A stretch of 64,000 nucleotides of DNA from an uncultured Psychroserpens sp. (GCF_947501425.1 NZ_CANMVN010000001.1:1-64000); one strand, 5' to 3'. Positions 1-10,321 are shown, counted from the stretch's first letter. A program made the numbers and translations. Notes: generated by a model from the sequence alone, not told the origin.

Positions 1-2838
1 ATCTGATGCTAGAGATGGTCCTGTATCAGCAGAAGGAGTAGAGTTTCCATCGCCTTCTTCTGCTTTATTGGTCCAGTCAAAATCGTCGCCTGTATCATTG
101 GTCCAAAGACCGAAAGAACCTGCAGTTTCAAAGCTTTCAGAGTAAGGAAAAGAACTAATTGAGCTTCCAGTACAAGGCACACTACTTGGAGTTGTGAATG
201 TTTGTGACGTAGAATATGCAGATGCTGTTGTACTACATCTTGTCGCAACTTGTACTTCGTAGTTAGTGTTTTCTGAAAGACCAATAATGTTATATGAGTT
301 TGTTGCAATATCAGTAACTACAGTCCAGGATCCAGATCCAACTTCTCGATATCTTACATCATAAGTTGCAGAAGGTATATTATCCCATGATACAGATGCT
401 GATGTAGGAGTTACAAGAGTTACTGCCAGATTTGAAGGAGGTGTACTATTATCGCATGGTAAAGTGACACCAATAATTTTAAAGTCATCAATAAAGAACC
501 CATCGTTTGTAGTTGTATAATTCTCATTTACATTGAGTGCATCCGTTCTAAAGACAAATCTGATTCTCACGTCGTTAGAATTGAGTAAAGATGCATAGGT
601 GTTATCAATGGTTATTTCTTCCATCACCCAATTGTCCATTCGATCACCATCGTATATCTGACCAGAACTATTGGCCTGAAAGTTTGCATAAGCACTACTT
701 TTGTTATCGTGACTAGTAGTAGAACTTGTTGCATTTGGCTTTGTGTAATTTCCACAAAGTGAAATCCAACTAGAACCACCATCTGGAGATCCTAAAATTT
801 CTACAAAGTCATAATTTCTTTCGATATCCCATTTAGAATAGAATTGAATAATGACCTCATTTGAGCCTGTAAAATCAAAACTATTGGTTGTTGTTAGAGT
901 TTTGTTTGCATTATTAGAGTAGGTTCCTGTGCTAATAGCGTTACTTCCAGAATAGGCATCTGAAGTCGTATTGATCCATCCACCAGATTGTGTCCAACCT
1001 GTTAATCCAGAGGCATCTGGATCATGATCGAATAATAAGGTTGTAGCTGGAGTGGGTTGATAGTATTTTTCATAATTAGCTTCGTAGATAACACCATCAT
1101 CATTAGATAATTGTACTTTATATTCTATTTTTTCATCAGGAGTAATTGCTGGATTTAAGTTTAATGTTGCTGTTACAGTTCTTTGTGAGAGAACAGCCAT
1201 TCCAGTTTCAGTAGCAGGTGATGTGATGCTATTAATATTTGATGAAATAGGAGTTACAGTAACTGTAAAATCACTAGCGGTTTGACCGATACGTTCAATT
1301 CCGAAGTCTAAATCAGCTGTAGTACTTGTGATGTTACTTTGAGTTAAGTCGTGTAATTTTGCATACTTACCACCATAATAGGCTGTTGCAAGAGAAATAC
1401 GCATAGATTGCTTAGCAATGGGTACAATGGTAGATGGTGTTGGCCAAAATCCTTGTCCGCCATGCTCAGGTGTAGTAGCAATGATACCTTGACCTGAACC
1501 AGTAGAGCCATTGTTATCAGGTGCTCCACCCATCATCCAGTCATCTGGAAGTCCATTAGATTCATAAAATATTGTAGCGCCATACAGATATCTGTTATAT
1601 CTGGTCATTTCTTCATGCCATCTGTAGTACTCATCTTCACGACCAGTACTTGCTGTTGGGATACCACCATAAGGGTGAGGGACAGAGTTTGCAAATGAGT
1701 GATTCCAGACACCAGACTTGATATTTCTGGTTGTAATGAAATCGACCATGATTTGAGTTTCAGGCTCAGATTCAGGAGCTGGTCCTCTATAATTGCTAGC
1801 AGTTTGTGTTCCAGAGGAACCAATATTATTATAACCCCAGAAATAATCAAAATTTCTATTTAAGTCAACCCCTCTGTTGGTTCCAGTTCCACCTGTATTT
1901 GGTCTAAGATTTTTACGTTGTAATGCTCCACCACTTGGACTTAAAGTTTCATTCCAGCGTAAACCGTCAGGGTTCACAACTGGTACAAAATATAATTCAT
2001 TGTTGTCTACAAGTTCTGTTATTGCAGGATCACTACCATAGTTCTCTATGATATACCACATAAAGTAGATGTTATTCATTAATGCACTTACTTCCCTTGA
2101 GTGAATCATTGAGGTAAATAGCATTTGAGGTTTTGAACCTTCAGCAGTTGTACTTTCATTACCTGTTATTCTTACATACCATATCGTTTCCGGATCCCAA
2201 CGTGTTGATCCCACACCTGAATACGTAGCTGGTCCATTATTTTGTTGGTTAACGAAATTATTGGTTGGGTTTCCCCATGTTTTTTGTCCTGTTGAAGAGG
2301 CATTGGCTTTTTGAGAAACAATATCGAGTCCATTTGTTTGAGAAAAAGTATACATATCATCCAGCTCATCTTTCATTTCTTGAAATGTCAAACATCCAGC
2401 CATAGAACCCAGATTGAAATTTTGTGGCTCAACAAAATCTATTTCATCACATTCAGCATATTGAATGATATTGTCCATAATAACATTAGAAATAGAGGAT
2501 CTTTGAGCAGCGCTTGCTTTTGCAGCTGCCAATTGAGCTCTTGCCATTGGCAGATCTCTTGCAGCTCTTTTAGAGTAAAACCGTGTAAGGTCATCTATCT
2601 CTACTGTAAACGAAACATTGTTTGCTATTAAGCTGTTGATTTCAGTTTCTGATAATTCGATGATAAGGTCTTCGCCCTCGTGTTTAGAACCACAGCTTAA
2701 ATCAATACCTTGAGAGGCTATGGTATTAATGGTACTTTGATTAGGATTTGAAATTTTAATTCTTGAATGTTTGTCTTGTGCAAAAGTATGTTGCGCCGTA
2801 AATAATAAAAGCAACAGTAGATAAGTAATTCTTTTCAT
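1..2838 (-). CDS. Secreted M14 zinc carboxypeptidase with fibronectin type III domain (partial; C-terminus beyond left edge)
   Basis: The frame is open for 946 codons from ATG at 2838 to position 1, so the C-terminus lies outside the window. The N-terminus is a Sec signal peptide (MKRITYLLLLLLFTAQHTFA). M14 zinc ligands are visible as HSRE (His246, Glu249) and the later His380 in WNHSF. The catalytic Glu is Glu458 in TPEHGG, and NPDG and LNRNF substrate-site motifs are present. A jelly-roll-like region and a fibronectin type III domain (about residues 780-870) follow, then the start of a MAM-like module (FPYSESFE) shared with the next gene. The family cleaves C-terminal residues from peptides outside the cell. 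A T9SS sorting domain is expected past the edge but not seen. Confident on family. Confidence 0.93.
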   Translation of the reverse strand, partial: MKRITYLLLLLLFTAQHTFAQDKHSRIKISNPNQSTINTIASQGIDLSCGSKHEGEDLIIELSETEINSLIANNVSFTVEIDDLTRFYSKRAARDLPMARAQLAAAKASAAQRSSISNVIMDNIIQYAECDEIDFVEPQNFNLGSMAGCLTFQEMKDELDDMYTFSQTNGLDIVSQKANASSTGQKTWGNPTNNFVNQQNNGPATYSGVGSTRWDPETIWYVRITGNESTTAEGSKPQMLFTSMIHSREVSALMNNIYFMWYIIENYGSDPAITELVDNNELYFVPVVNPDGLRWNETLSPSGGALQRKNLRPNTGGTGTNRGVDLNRNFDYFWGYNNIGSSGTQTASNYRGPAPESEPETQIMVDFITTRNIKSGVWNHSFANSVPHPYGGIPTASTGREDEYYRWHEEMTRYNRYLYGATIFYESNGLPDDWMMGGAPDNNGSTGSGQGIIATTPEHGGQGFWPTPSTIVPIAKQSMRISLATAYYGGKYAKLHDLTQSNITSTTADLDFGIERIGQTASDFTVTVTPISSNINSITSPATETGMAVLSQRTVTATLNLNPAITPDEKIEYKVQLSNDDGVIYEANYEKYYQPTPATTLLFDHDPDASGLTGWTQSGGWINTTSDAYSGSNAISTGTYSNNANKTLTTTNSFDFTGSNEVIIQFYSKWDIERNYDFVEILGSPDGGSSWISLCGNYTKPNATSSTTSHDNKSSAYANFQANSSGQIYDGDRMDNWVMEEITIDNTYASLLNSNDVRIRFVFRTDALNVNENYTTTNDGFFIDDFKIIGVTLPCDNSTPPSNLAVTLVTPTSASVSWDNIPSATYDVRYREVGSGSWTVVTDIATNSYNIIGLSENTNYEVQVATRCSTTASAYSTSQTFTTPSSVPCTGSSISSFPYSESFETAGSFGLWTNDTGDDFDWTNKAEEGDGNSTPSADTGPSLASD

Positions 2839-2865
2839 GAGCTAGGGATATCAGCAATTTTTGCT

Positions 2866-2873
2866 CAAATATA
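2866..2873 (-). promoter_or_regulatory. Putative -7 element of the M14 peptidase gene
   Basis: The minus strand reads TATATTTG, matching the Bacteroidota TAnnTTTG -7 consensus, about 28 bases before the ATG. A TTTTG lies 23 bases further upstream, a little more than the usual 19-20. Confidence 0.4.
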
Positions 2874-2880
2874 TTATTTA

Positions 2881-2908
2881 TTTTGCATTTTATCCACAAA
2901 ATGCAAAA
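2881..2908. repeat. 11-bp inverted repeat upstream of the M14 peptidase gene
   Basis: The arms TTTTGCATTTT (2881-2891) and AAAATGCAAAA (2898-2908) are perfect complements around a 6-base spacer. The repeat sits just upstream of the putative -7 element, where an operator could lie. There is no direct evidence of function. Confidence 0.5.
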
Positions 2909-3117
2909 AAATCCGACTAAGCGCAATTTTGTGTGAGTAACCTTATAACATACACTAATGGTTAAAAACATAAAAATATGAGCTTTAGGACTCAAATTAT
3001 AACTGACACTCATACATTACTAACTAAATAATTATCAAGTAGTTTTGAGATAAAATTTCATTTTCTACCTAAAAATAGCTTAAAAGAGTAGACTTATTTT
3101 TCGTAAGAATGCTAAAT

Positions 3118-3152
3118 AAAAAAAGCCCAATTTTAGAATTGGGCTTTTTTTA
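3118..3152 (-). terminator. Intrinsic terminator of the reprolysin-like peptidase gene
   Basis: Perfect 9-bp stem AGCCCAATT / AATTGGGCT with a 4-base loop. On the minus strand it is followed by a T-rich tract, 16-50 bases past the stop codon. Confidence 0.9.
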
Positions 3153-3167
3153 TTTAAAAGGAATTAT

Positions 3168-6100
3168 TTATTGTTTGACAAATCGTTTAATTAGTGTTTC
3201 TCCTTCAGCCGTAAATCGTATTTGATAGACAGCTCCATCCAAACTACTAATATCAATGATATCATTCTTAACTTGTCCTTTAGCGACGAGTTGGCCTACT
3301 AAATTATAGATTTCATAAGATACTTTTGAGTAAGTAGAGTTTACATTCAAAATATCTCCTTTAACTGGGTTTGGATATAATACAATATCTTTTAAATCCA
3401 TAGCTTCAGGTTTAGATGTTTCGCCTTTTGAAGTTCCGGTAGATAAGTTAATATTATCAATAGCAATATCGGCTTGCCAGGTTCCACCTGTCAATCTATT
3501 GAAACGTAACTGAACACTACCACCTGTATAAGATGATAAATCTACATTTGCAGATTGCCAAGAGTTTCCTAGGTTACCAGAACTATTCCAAATTGACACC
3601 CAACTTGAACCATCATCATTACTAGCTTCTAAATTTAAAGTCCCCATATTATTTGAGCCATACTGATGATAATTAAAACTAAAATTAGCAGACGTTTCGC
3701 TACTGAGATCAAAACAAGGCGAATTGATAATCGCACGTTTGTTAGGATAACCTGTATTATTCCCTGAAGCTTCAACATAAATATAGAACGATCCTTGAAT
3801 TGCACTTGATGGTCCAGTTCCATTAGATGGTGTACCGTTAGCATCTCTTGTCCAGTTCAAATCGTCTCCAGAGGCTTGAGTCCATGCTCCAAAAGAGCTT
3901 TCAAAACCTTCAGAGTATGGGTATGACGTAATTCCTCCTGAACATCCATTGACAACAACTTCTCCTTCTATTAAACTAATATCATCAATAGCAATATCGG
4001 CTTGCCATGTGCTTCCGGTAATTCTATTGAATCGTAATTGAACACTTCCTCCAACATAGGCATCTAAATTTACATTTGCTGTTAACCATTGATTCCCTTG
4101 GTTACCTGTACTATTCCAGATAGAGGTCCAACTTGCGCCATCATCATCACTAATCTCTAAATCGATGCTTCCCATATTACTTGATCCAAACTGATGGTAT
4201 TTGAAGCTAAATGTTGCTTCAGTTAATCCAGATAAGTTAAAGCAAGGAGAGTTTAAAATTGCTCGCTTATTAGGGTAGCCTGTTCCATTTCCAGAGGCTT
4301 CAACATAAACGTAGAATGAACCTTGAGCTGCACTTGATGGTCCTGTACCATTGGATGGAGTTCCATTTGCGTCTACTGTCCAATTGATATCATCAGCAGA
4401 GGATTGTGACCATCCGCCCAAAGTATTTTCAAAACCTTCTGAATATGGGAATGTAGAAATCCCACCAGAACATCCTGAAGAAGGGTCTAACACATTAACT
4501 GTTCTTGTGACTTCTGCAGCAGCATTTCCTGCTGAGTCACTAACATTGTAAAACCTTGTATAGCTCCCTGCTATTGATGTATTGACTGTTCCTGAAATAA
4601 CAATACTAGATGTTAAATCCCCATCCTGGTTATCTGTTGCTGTTGCACCTTGTTCGTTGTAGGTATCTCCCACAGTCAGGTTAACGGTAGATGCTCCAAT
4701 TAAGCTAATTACAGGAGGTGTTGTATCTGCAGTAACATTAACTGTTCTTGTGACTTGAATTGCACTATTCCCAGAAGAATCACTTACATTATAATTAACA
4801 GCATACGTTCCAGCTGATGATGTGTTAACTGTTCCTGAAATGACTATACTCGACGTTAAATTCCCATCATAATTATCGGTTGCAGTAGCACCTAATTCAT
4901 TGTAAGTGTCTCCAACATTCAAATTAATTGTTGCGGCTCCTACTAAAGTAATTATTGGCGCAGTGGTATCGGCAACAATAACTGTTCTGGTCACTTGTAC
5001 AGCAGCATTACCAGCAGCATCACTAACATTATAACTTACAACATAAGTACCAAGTACATTGGTATTGACAGTATCTCCAGCTATGACAATATTTCCAGAA
5101 ATATCACCATCAACATTATCAGTTGCAGTTGCTCCAAGTTCAGTATAAGTATCTCCAGGATTTAAATTAACTGTTGAAGCACCATTTAATGTAATTACAG
5201 GAGCTTCAGTATCTGGCCCTGAACCTTGAATAATGACTGTATAATCTTCTACTTCACCATAAGTAAATGTTTCACATGGCGATGGCAGTGCATTATACTT
5301 CATGGATACTCGCATTCTGGTAGAATTTTCAACTGCACCTGCTGGAATAGTAAAACTGCCACTAACAGGAGTGGCTTGTGTATTTCCTTGAGTCCATACC
5401 TGCTCACCAGCATCGGTAAAATCACCATCTCTATTGTAATCAATCCAAACAGAATATGCTTCGTTATAAACCGTTCCTGTCCAGGTCGGAGTTACAGTTA
5501 TGGTGTATTGGGCGCCTTTTGTTAACGTTGTAGAAATATTGGTAAAATCTGAATAAAATTGAGGCCCAGACGAATTGTCAATAGTATTTAATTGTACTCT
5601 GCTTATATATTCGTCATTTGTATTTGTACTGGCAGAATTGCAATAGTTCAATTGTACATCTGTAGTTGTAAATGTTACTGATGAACTAAATGCTGAGTTG
5701 CTTCCTCCAGAACACTTACTCCTTACCTGAGCTTCATATTGTGTTAGAGTTGATAGTCCTGTGATATTTGATGAGATTCCCGTAACTGCTGTAGTCGTCC
5801 AGGAAGAGGTTCCTGTTTGTCGGTATCTCAAATCGTAAGTAGCACCAGGAACGGCATCCCAAGATAATGTGGCAGTTGTTGCGGCAACATTAGACGCAGA
5901 TAAACCTGTTGGTACGTTAGCATTACATACAACCTGACCAGCAATGGTAAAGTTCGAATTCGAAATATCAAAGAATATATTATTAGACCCTTTAACCATT
6001 ATTCTGTTCTGATTCCCTTGATTATTTGGAACTACTATATCATGAGATCCATCGTTTGGCACACCAGATGCTAAAGCAATGGGATAAGTGTCACCTCCGT

Positions 6101-7859
6101 CTATCGATAGAAAAATATCTACGTTAGCCGCGTTCACTCCGTTTCCAGTAGTACCAGCAACATTCCATGTTACAGTTTGTGTAGTTCCTGCATTCCAAGT
6201 GACATTTGAATTAGGTGAATTAACTACAAATGGTCCTGCTGTTCCATTAACTGTGACCACCATATCATCACTATTATTTGTTGCTCCGCCAGCTCTATTA
6301 TCTCTAACTGTCAATCTAAAATTCAAGGTTCGAGCTACATTAGGAACGGCTTCCCATTGCCAAGACGTTGCACCCGTTTTAACTGTTGATAATCTTGGAA
6401 AATATCTTTTGGTATCTGTAGTAGGGTTATATGATCGAAAAGCAACTCCTGATGTAGCATTTACATTAGGATTGGTAGTTGCTGCATTATTTTCATCATA
6501 TTGTTCCCAGCAGTAGGTCAATACATCTCCAGAATCTGCATCTGTTGCAGAACCATCTAACACGAAAGCTGTACCTCTTGGTATGGTGTAGTTAGAACCT
6601 GCATTTACTGATGGCACTGCATTACCAGTACTTGTATTTGTTTGGCAGCTTCTTGTTTTTATGTAATTAGTGATTTGTTCAATAGATCTTGCATGGAAAT
6701 ACGGATCACTGTTTGACTGTACATCTGTTGCTCCGGTAATACCAGCATACCCCATGATTGTTGAACCACTTCCTGGCTCCATTTGAGCATTAGTCCCCTC
6801 GTTTCCGTTGAAGGTCCATGTGTGGTTTCCTCCAAATTGGTGTCCTAATTCGTGAGCGACATAATCGACATCAAATGGGTCTCCTTCAGGAGTTGTTCTG
6901 GATGTAAAAGCACTACCTTTTTGACCATTTACACAAACACAACCTATACATCCTGCATTACCATTATTTGATGCTCTGGCAAATAAATGTCCAACATCGT
7001 AATTCGATTCTCCAATCACACTAGTTAATGTAGATTGCAGTTGGCCATTATAACTTCCATTACTATATGGATCTGAATTTGCATTAGTATAAATGACATC
7101 ATCGTTGTTAGCAATAAGAACCATCGTAACATTGAAATCATTCTCAAAAATTCCATTTACACGAGTCATTGTAGTATTAATTGCCGCTAATGCTAATGCC
7201 TTAGTACCTCCATGATAAGCTGTGTATTCACCTGTTGTAGATACTGCTAATCGGTAAGTTCTCAAAATACCATCATCAGCATTTCTTAGCATGATATCTC
7301 CATTATCCATTGCTTTATTCACCTTATCTGTAACAGAGCATTCAAAATCGTCTGTATAACCAATTCGGTCTGCACGTTTATAAACCGTATAAAGACTTAA
7401 ATCTTCTGTAATAGGTTCCATAAATGTGGCTGGTCTGTTAGCCGACAAGCGCATACTTTGGAATCCTAAAGGCGACACACTAAATCTTATAATAGAAGAC
7501 GGATCGTCTATACCTTGACCAACATAAGATCTGATGTCAGGATATCTTTCCTGAAGTTCAGGACTTAAGACTGAAGCCTCTGCTATTTTAAACCTTTCAA
7601 ACTTGCCTTCATCATTTGGGAATGATAGTACAACTCCAGAAGACACATTATACAACTGTTGCCGTTGTGGCACGTTTGCCAATATTTCTTTAAGAGCATC
7701 TATATTTAATGCGTAGGTTTGTGTTTTTGGCAAGTCCTGTTTGCTTGCTTTAATTTGTTTTGAATTGTCAATGCTTTGTTTTTGCCAAAGCGATTTGCTT
7801 TGTGACATTGCAAGACTTACACTCATTATAAAAACGAGTAATAGTAATTTCTTTTTCAT
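3168..7859 (-). CDS. Secreted reprolysin-like (M12B) zinc metallopeptidase, multidomain, T9SS substrate
   Basis: A 1563-residue secreted protein. Signal peptide at residues 1-20. The catalytic domain holds the extended zinc motif HELGHQFGGNH (His336, Glu337, His340, His346), with a following Met-turn candidate (GSTIMGYAG). After it come a fibronectin type III domain (about 645-730), a GEVED domain (ends GEVEDYTVII), three DUF5011-type Ig-like repeats (about 885-1130) and two MAM-like modules (about 1130-1480). The T9SS type A sorting domain (about 1485-1563) starts near DIVLYPNPV and ends LIKRFVKQ. It should be secreted across the outer membrane by T9SS and degrade external protein. The start gives a clean signal peptide. 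An antisense ORF at 6088-6516 is a shadow. Confidence 0.93.
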   Translation of the reverse strand: MKKKLLLLVFIMSVSLAMSQSKSLWQKQSIDNSKQIKASKQDLPKTQTYALNIDALKEILANVPQRQQLYNVSSGVVLSFPNDEGKFERFKIAEASVLSPELQERYPDIRSYVGQGIDDPSSIIRFSVSPLGFQSMRLSANRPATFMEPITEDLSLYTVYKRADRIGYTDDFECSVTDKVNKAMDNGDIMLRNADDGILRTYRLAVSTTGEYTAYHGGTKALALAAINTTMTRVNGIFENDFNVTMVLIANNDDVIYTNANSDPYSNGSYNGQLQSTLTSVIGESNYDVGHLFARASNNGNAGCIGCVCVNGQKGSAFTSRTTPEGDPFDVDYVAHELGHQFGGNHTWTFNGNEGTNAQMEPGSGSTIMGYAGITGATDVQSNSDPYFHARSIEQITNYIKTRSCQTNTSTGNAVPSVNAGSNYTIPRGTAFVLDGSATDADSGDVLTYCWEQYDENNAATTNPNVNATSGVAFRSYNPTTDTKRYFPRLSTVKTGATSWQWEAVPNVARTLNFRLTVRDNRAGGATNNSDDMVVTVNGTAGPFVVNSPNSNVTWNAGTTQTVTWNVAGTTGNGVNAANVDIFLSIDGGDTYPIALASGVPNDGSHDIVVPNNQGNQNRIMVKGSNNIFFDISNSNFTIAGQVVCNANVPTGLSASNVAATTATLSWDAVPGATYDLRYRQTGTSSWTTTAVTGISSNITGLSTLTQYEAQVRSKCSGGSNSAFSSSVTFTTTDVQLNYCNSASTNTNDEYISRVQLNTIDNSSGPQFYSDFTNISTTLTKGAQYTITVTPTWTGTVYNEAYSVWIDYNRDGDFTDAGEQVWTQGNTQATPVSGSFTIPAGAVENSTRMRVSMKYNALPSPCETFTYGEVEDYTVIIQGSGPDTEAPVITLNGASTVNLNPGDTYTELGATATDNVDGDISGNIVIAGDTVNTNVLGTYVVSYNVSDAAGNAAVQVTRTVIVADTTAPIITLVGAATINLNVGDTYNELGATATDNYDGNLTSSIVISGTVNTSSAGTYAVNYNVSDSSGNSAIQVTRTVNVTADTTPPVISLIGASTVNLTVGDTYNEQGATATDNQDGDLTSSIVISGTVNTSIAGSYTRFYNVSDSAGNAAAEVTRTVNVLDPSSGCSGGISTFPYSEGFENTLGGWSQSSADDINWTVDANGTPSNGTGPSSAAQGSFYVYVEASGNGTGYPNKRAILNSPCFNLSGLTEATFSFKYHQFGSSNMGSIDLEISDDDGASWTSIWNSTGNQGNQWLTANVNLDAYVGGSVQLRFNRITGSTWQADIAIDDISLIEGEVVVNGCSGGITSYPYSEGFESSFGAWTQASGDDLNWTRDANGTPSNGTGPSSAIQGSFYIYVEASGNNTGYPNKRAIINSPCFDLSSETSANFSFNYHQYGSNNMGTLNLEASNDDGSSWVSIWNSSGNLGNSWQSANVDLSSYTGGSVQLRFNRLTGGTWQADIAIDNINLSTGTSKGETSKPEAMDLKDIVLYPNPVKGDILNVNSTYSKVSYEIYNLVGQLVAKGQVKNDIIDISSLDGAVYQIRFTAEGETLIKRFVKQ
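3417..4472 (-). repeat. Tandem duplication encoding two MAM-like modules
   Basis: Two 528-bp units (3417-3944 and 3945-4472) inside the reprolysin-like gene encode near-identical modules, each starting CSGGI and containing PYSEGFE and later GYPNKRAI and TWQADIAID. Conservation at DNA level suggests a fairly recent internal duplication. Confidence 0.8.
4490..5215 (-). repeat. Three tandem DUF5011/Ig-like repeats
   Basis: Three successive units of about 80 codons, each containing GDTY, GATATDN and a YNVSD segment and ending VTRTV. They are probably spacer or adhesion domains between the catalytic and sorting regions. Confidence 0.8.
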
Positions 7860-7986
7860 TTGTTGAAGGATTTAAATGGTTAACTAATAGCTAAAGAATT
7901 TCTATAAATTCAATTGAAGTTAAAAAGATTTATTTATAACAACCTCAGCATTTCTACTAAATTTTTAAACAACGTGCAATATTTGT

Positions 7987-8001
7987 GGTTTTTCCGTAAT
8001 T
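7987..8001. promoter_or_regulatory. Shared 15-bp upstream element, copy 1
   Basis: GGTTTTTCCGTAATT lies 128 bases upstream of the reprolysin-like gene. The same 15-mer occurs 125 bases upstream of the M43 peptidase gene. Here only one half of the dyad seen in copy 2 is well preserved. Candidate activator or operator site; function is inferred. Confidence 0.5.
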
Positions 8002-8035
8002 AATTTTCAGATTAATCTTACGCTTATTAAATTTT

Positions 8036-8070
8036 ATAAAAAAAGTCCAGATTTAAAATCTGGACTTTTA
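8036..8070 (-). terminator. Intrinsic terminator of the M43 peptidase gene
   Basis: Perfect 10-bp stem AGTCCAGATT / AATCTGGACT with a 3-base loop, followed on the minus strand by seven T residues. It lies 23 bases past the stop codon. Confidence 0.9.
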
Positions 8071-8092
8071 TATATAAGCAAATGGTTAGTGT

Positions 8093-10321
8093 TTATTGCT
8101 TAATGAACTTCTTAGTCATTGTTTCTTCTCCATCATTGACTTCAAGGAAATACATTCCAGATTTCAGATTAGAAACATTGATCTCTTTTACTGAGTCTCC
8201 TTTCATCATTGTCTGACCTAGCATATTAATTATTCTGAATGATGCTTTGGTATTACCTGGCATTTTCACAAATAACGTATTACCTTTTACAGGGTTAGGG
8301 AAGATAGTGAAATCTTCTTCAGATTCTAAGACGTTTTCAGTTCTTGTTGTTCCTCCTAGTGCTCTAATGGTATCAACTCTTCCTGAGCCATTAATTCCTC
8401 TAATAGTCACCTGATCGATATAAACCTGATCTGCATTAGCTGATGCATCACACTGGAATCTAAACCTTGAGTTTGATGCAAAATTCACTTGTGATGAATT
8501 TAACGTTACAGTTGCAGTATAGAACGTGTTATTATTGAAATTAGTTCCGCTAGCGTATGATGCCACAGTACTGTACGATGACCCGTTGTAATAACGTAAC
8601 CAGAAGTCTTCACCACTTTCCATACTATTAGCGTAGAAATAGAATTCTACTTCAACCTGATCAAATCCAGTTAAATCAAATGCTGGAGAAGTCATCGCTG
8701 ATCTTGTACCAGAGTTATCTCTTAGTCTAATGGAGTAGTTTCCTTCATAAGAATTAGAACCATTATATCTGAAGCAGTCTCCACCACCATCAGACCAACC
8801 ATCCCATCCTGTCTCGAAGTATCCTTCATTTAAGACAGTTGTTCCTGGTGTTGAACAAGGTGCGCAAGAAGAGCCTCCACAATCAACTCCTGTTTCATCT
8901 CCATTCTGAATGCCATCTGTACATGTTGGTGCCGGACTTCCTCCTAAACAGAAATCTGTAGCTTGAGAGCTTGTAAATGACCCTCCCGAGGCTAACACTC
9001 CTGATGCATCTGTAAGACTGTAAGATCCATTTCCATAAGAGCAGCAGATACCATCTCCATAAGCATCAGTGATTGTAAATGTGTAACATCCATCAGGTAA
9101 ACATAAATCTTCAGTATATGTAGAACCATCAGCTTGATTTCCATAGGTTCCTCCAGAGGCAACAGTTTGTCCACCACTATTGGTAAGTGTCCATGCTGTT
9201 TCTTCAGGGTAATTATCAAATGTAATTGATAAGTTCACTTCGTTATCAGAGCAAGCTGTCTGGCAAGGTGCACATGATGAACCGCCACAATCAACGCCTG
9301 TTTCATCTCCATTCTGAATGCCATCAGAGCATGTTGGTGATGGTGGTGTTCCTCCTCCACATTTATCAGATAACGCTAAGCTTCTTCTTACGCCTCCAGC
9401 TTCTAAAACAGCACGCATTCTATCTTTTTGTCCTTGTGTAAATAAGTTCATACACGAGTCATTTGTGTAGTCCATATAATTTTGTACCATATCTGTAGAA
9501 CCACAAGAGACTTGTCCAATTGGGCACCCACCATTGGACGTTTGGTGAGTTGGTGTATCTGCTACAAAATCATTTCCACAATTAGAATCACCCCAAATAT
9601 GACGCAAGTTAAAAAAGTGTCCTACTTCGTGAGTTGTTGTTCTTCCTAAGTCGAAAGGCGCAGATAAATAAAAACCAGATCCTTTTGCTGAGCTACCAAA
9701 ATACTGCGGCCCCATAACTACTCCATCTGTAGCTGCACTACCTCCAGGAAATTGAGCATAACCCAAAATTCCTCCACCAATATTACAAACCCACATATTC
9801 AAATATTGGCTGGTATCCCAAGGGTCTACACCACCTTGAGCACTACTCTTCATGGCATCATTAGTTCCCCAGCTAGTTCTTGTTGTAGATTTTCTTGTAA
9901 TACCTGTTGTAGCATTACCATTCTCATCTACAGAAGCAAGACAAAACTCAATCTCCATATCTGCAGCTTGAGACCAAGCGTTATCAGCATCTGCATTAGT
10001 ACGTCTGAAATCTTCATTTAAAACATCTATTTGAGATTGTATTTGTGCATCACTAATATTCTCCTGACTGGTTCTGTATATAACATGAACTACTACTGGA
10101 ATAGTAATAATATTACCATCAACTCTATTCATTTGCATCTCTTGAATCTTATTTTGAGTAAAAGCTTCAATGCGTTGCATTCGTTTTTCTAAGTCTGGGT
10201 CTTGTTGTTTTCTAAATTCTAAATTCTCCATCACTCCACAATTTCGGTCAAGTTGGTCTTGAGCAAAAACGGAAATCACTGAAAGAAAGCACAATAGTGT
10301 TAATGTAATTGTTTTTTTCAT
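8093..10321 (-). CDS. Secreted M43 (pappalysin/cytophagalysin) zinc metallopeptidase, T9SS substrate
   Basis: A 742-residue protein with a signal peptide (residues 1-20, ending VFAQ). The M43 zinc site is HEVGHFFNLRH (His231, Glu232, His235, His241) followed by IWGD, with a Met-turn NYMDYTNDSC about 40 residues later. Two near-identical Cys-rich repeats (NGDETGVDCGGSSC) flank a small beta domain, and a carbohydrate-binding-like jelly roll follows. The T9SS type A sorting domain begins near FTIFPNPV and ends MTKKFIKQ. It is expected on the cell surface or in the medium, cleaving proteins. It is transcribed in parallel with the reprolysin-like gene and shares an upstream element with it. Confidence 0.94.
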   Translation of the reverse strand: MKKTITLTLLCFLSVISVFAQDQLDRNCGVMENLEFRKQQDPDLEKRMQRIEAFTQNKIQEMQMNRVDGNIITIPVVVHVIYRTSQENISDAQIQSQIDVLNEDFRRTNADADNAWSQAADMEIEFCLASVDENGNATTGITRKSTTRTSWGTNDAMKSSAQGGVDPWDTSQYLNMWVCNIGGGILGYAQFPGGSAATDGVVMGPQYFGSSAKGSGFYLSAPFDLGRTTTHEVGHFFNLRHIWGDSNCGNDFVADTPTHQTSNGGCPIGQVSCGSTDMVQNYMDYTNDSCMNLFTQGQKDRMRAVLEAGGVRRSLALSDKCGGGTPPSPTCSDGIQNGDETGVDCGGSSCAPCQTACSDNEVNLSITFDNYPEETAWTLTNSGGQTVASGGTYGNQADGSTYTEDLCLPDGCYTFTITDAYGDGICCSYGNGSYSLTDASGVLASGGSFTSSQATDFCLGGSPAPTCTDGIQNGDETGVDCGGSSCAPCSTPGTTVLNEGYFETGWDGWSDGGGDCFRYNGSNSYEGNYSIRLRDNSGTRSAMTSPAFDLTGFDQVEVEFYFYANSMESGEDFWLRYYNGSSYSTVASYASGTNFNNNTFYTATVTLNSSQVNFASNSRFRFQCDASANADQVYIDQVTIRGINGSGRVDTIRALGGTTRTENVLESEEDFTIFPNPVKGNTLFVKMPGNTKASFRIINMLGQTMMKGDSVKEINVSNLKSGMYFLEVNDGEETMTKKFIKQ

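Noticed and set aside
6088-6516. 142-codon plus-strand ORF within the reprolysin-like gene
   Set aside because: It is antisense to a clear coding sequence with full domain structure; its composition is a by-product of the reverse frame.
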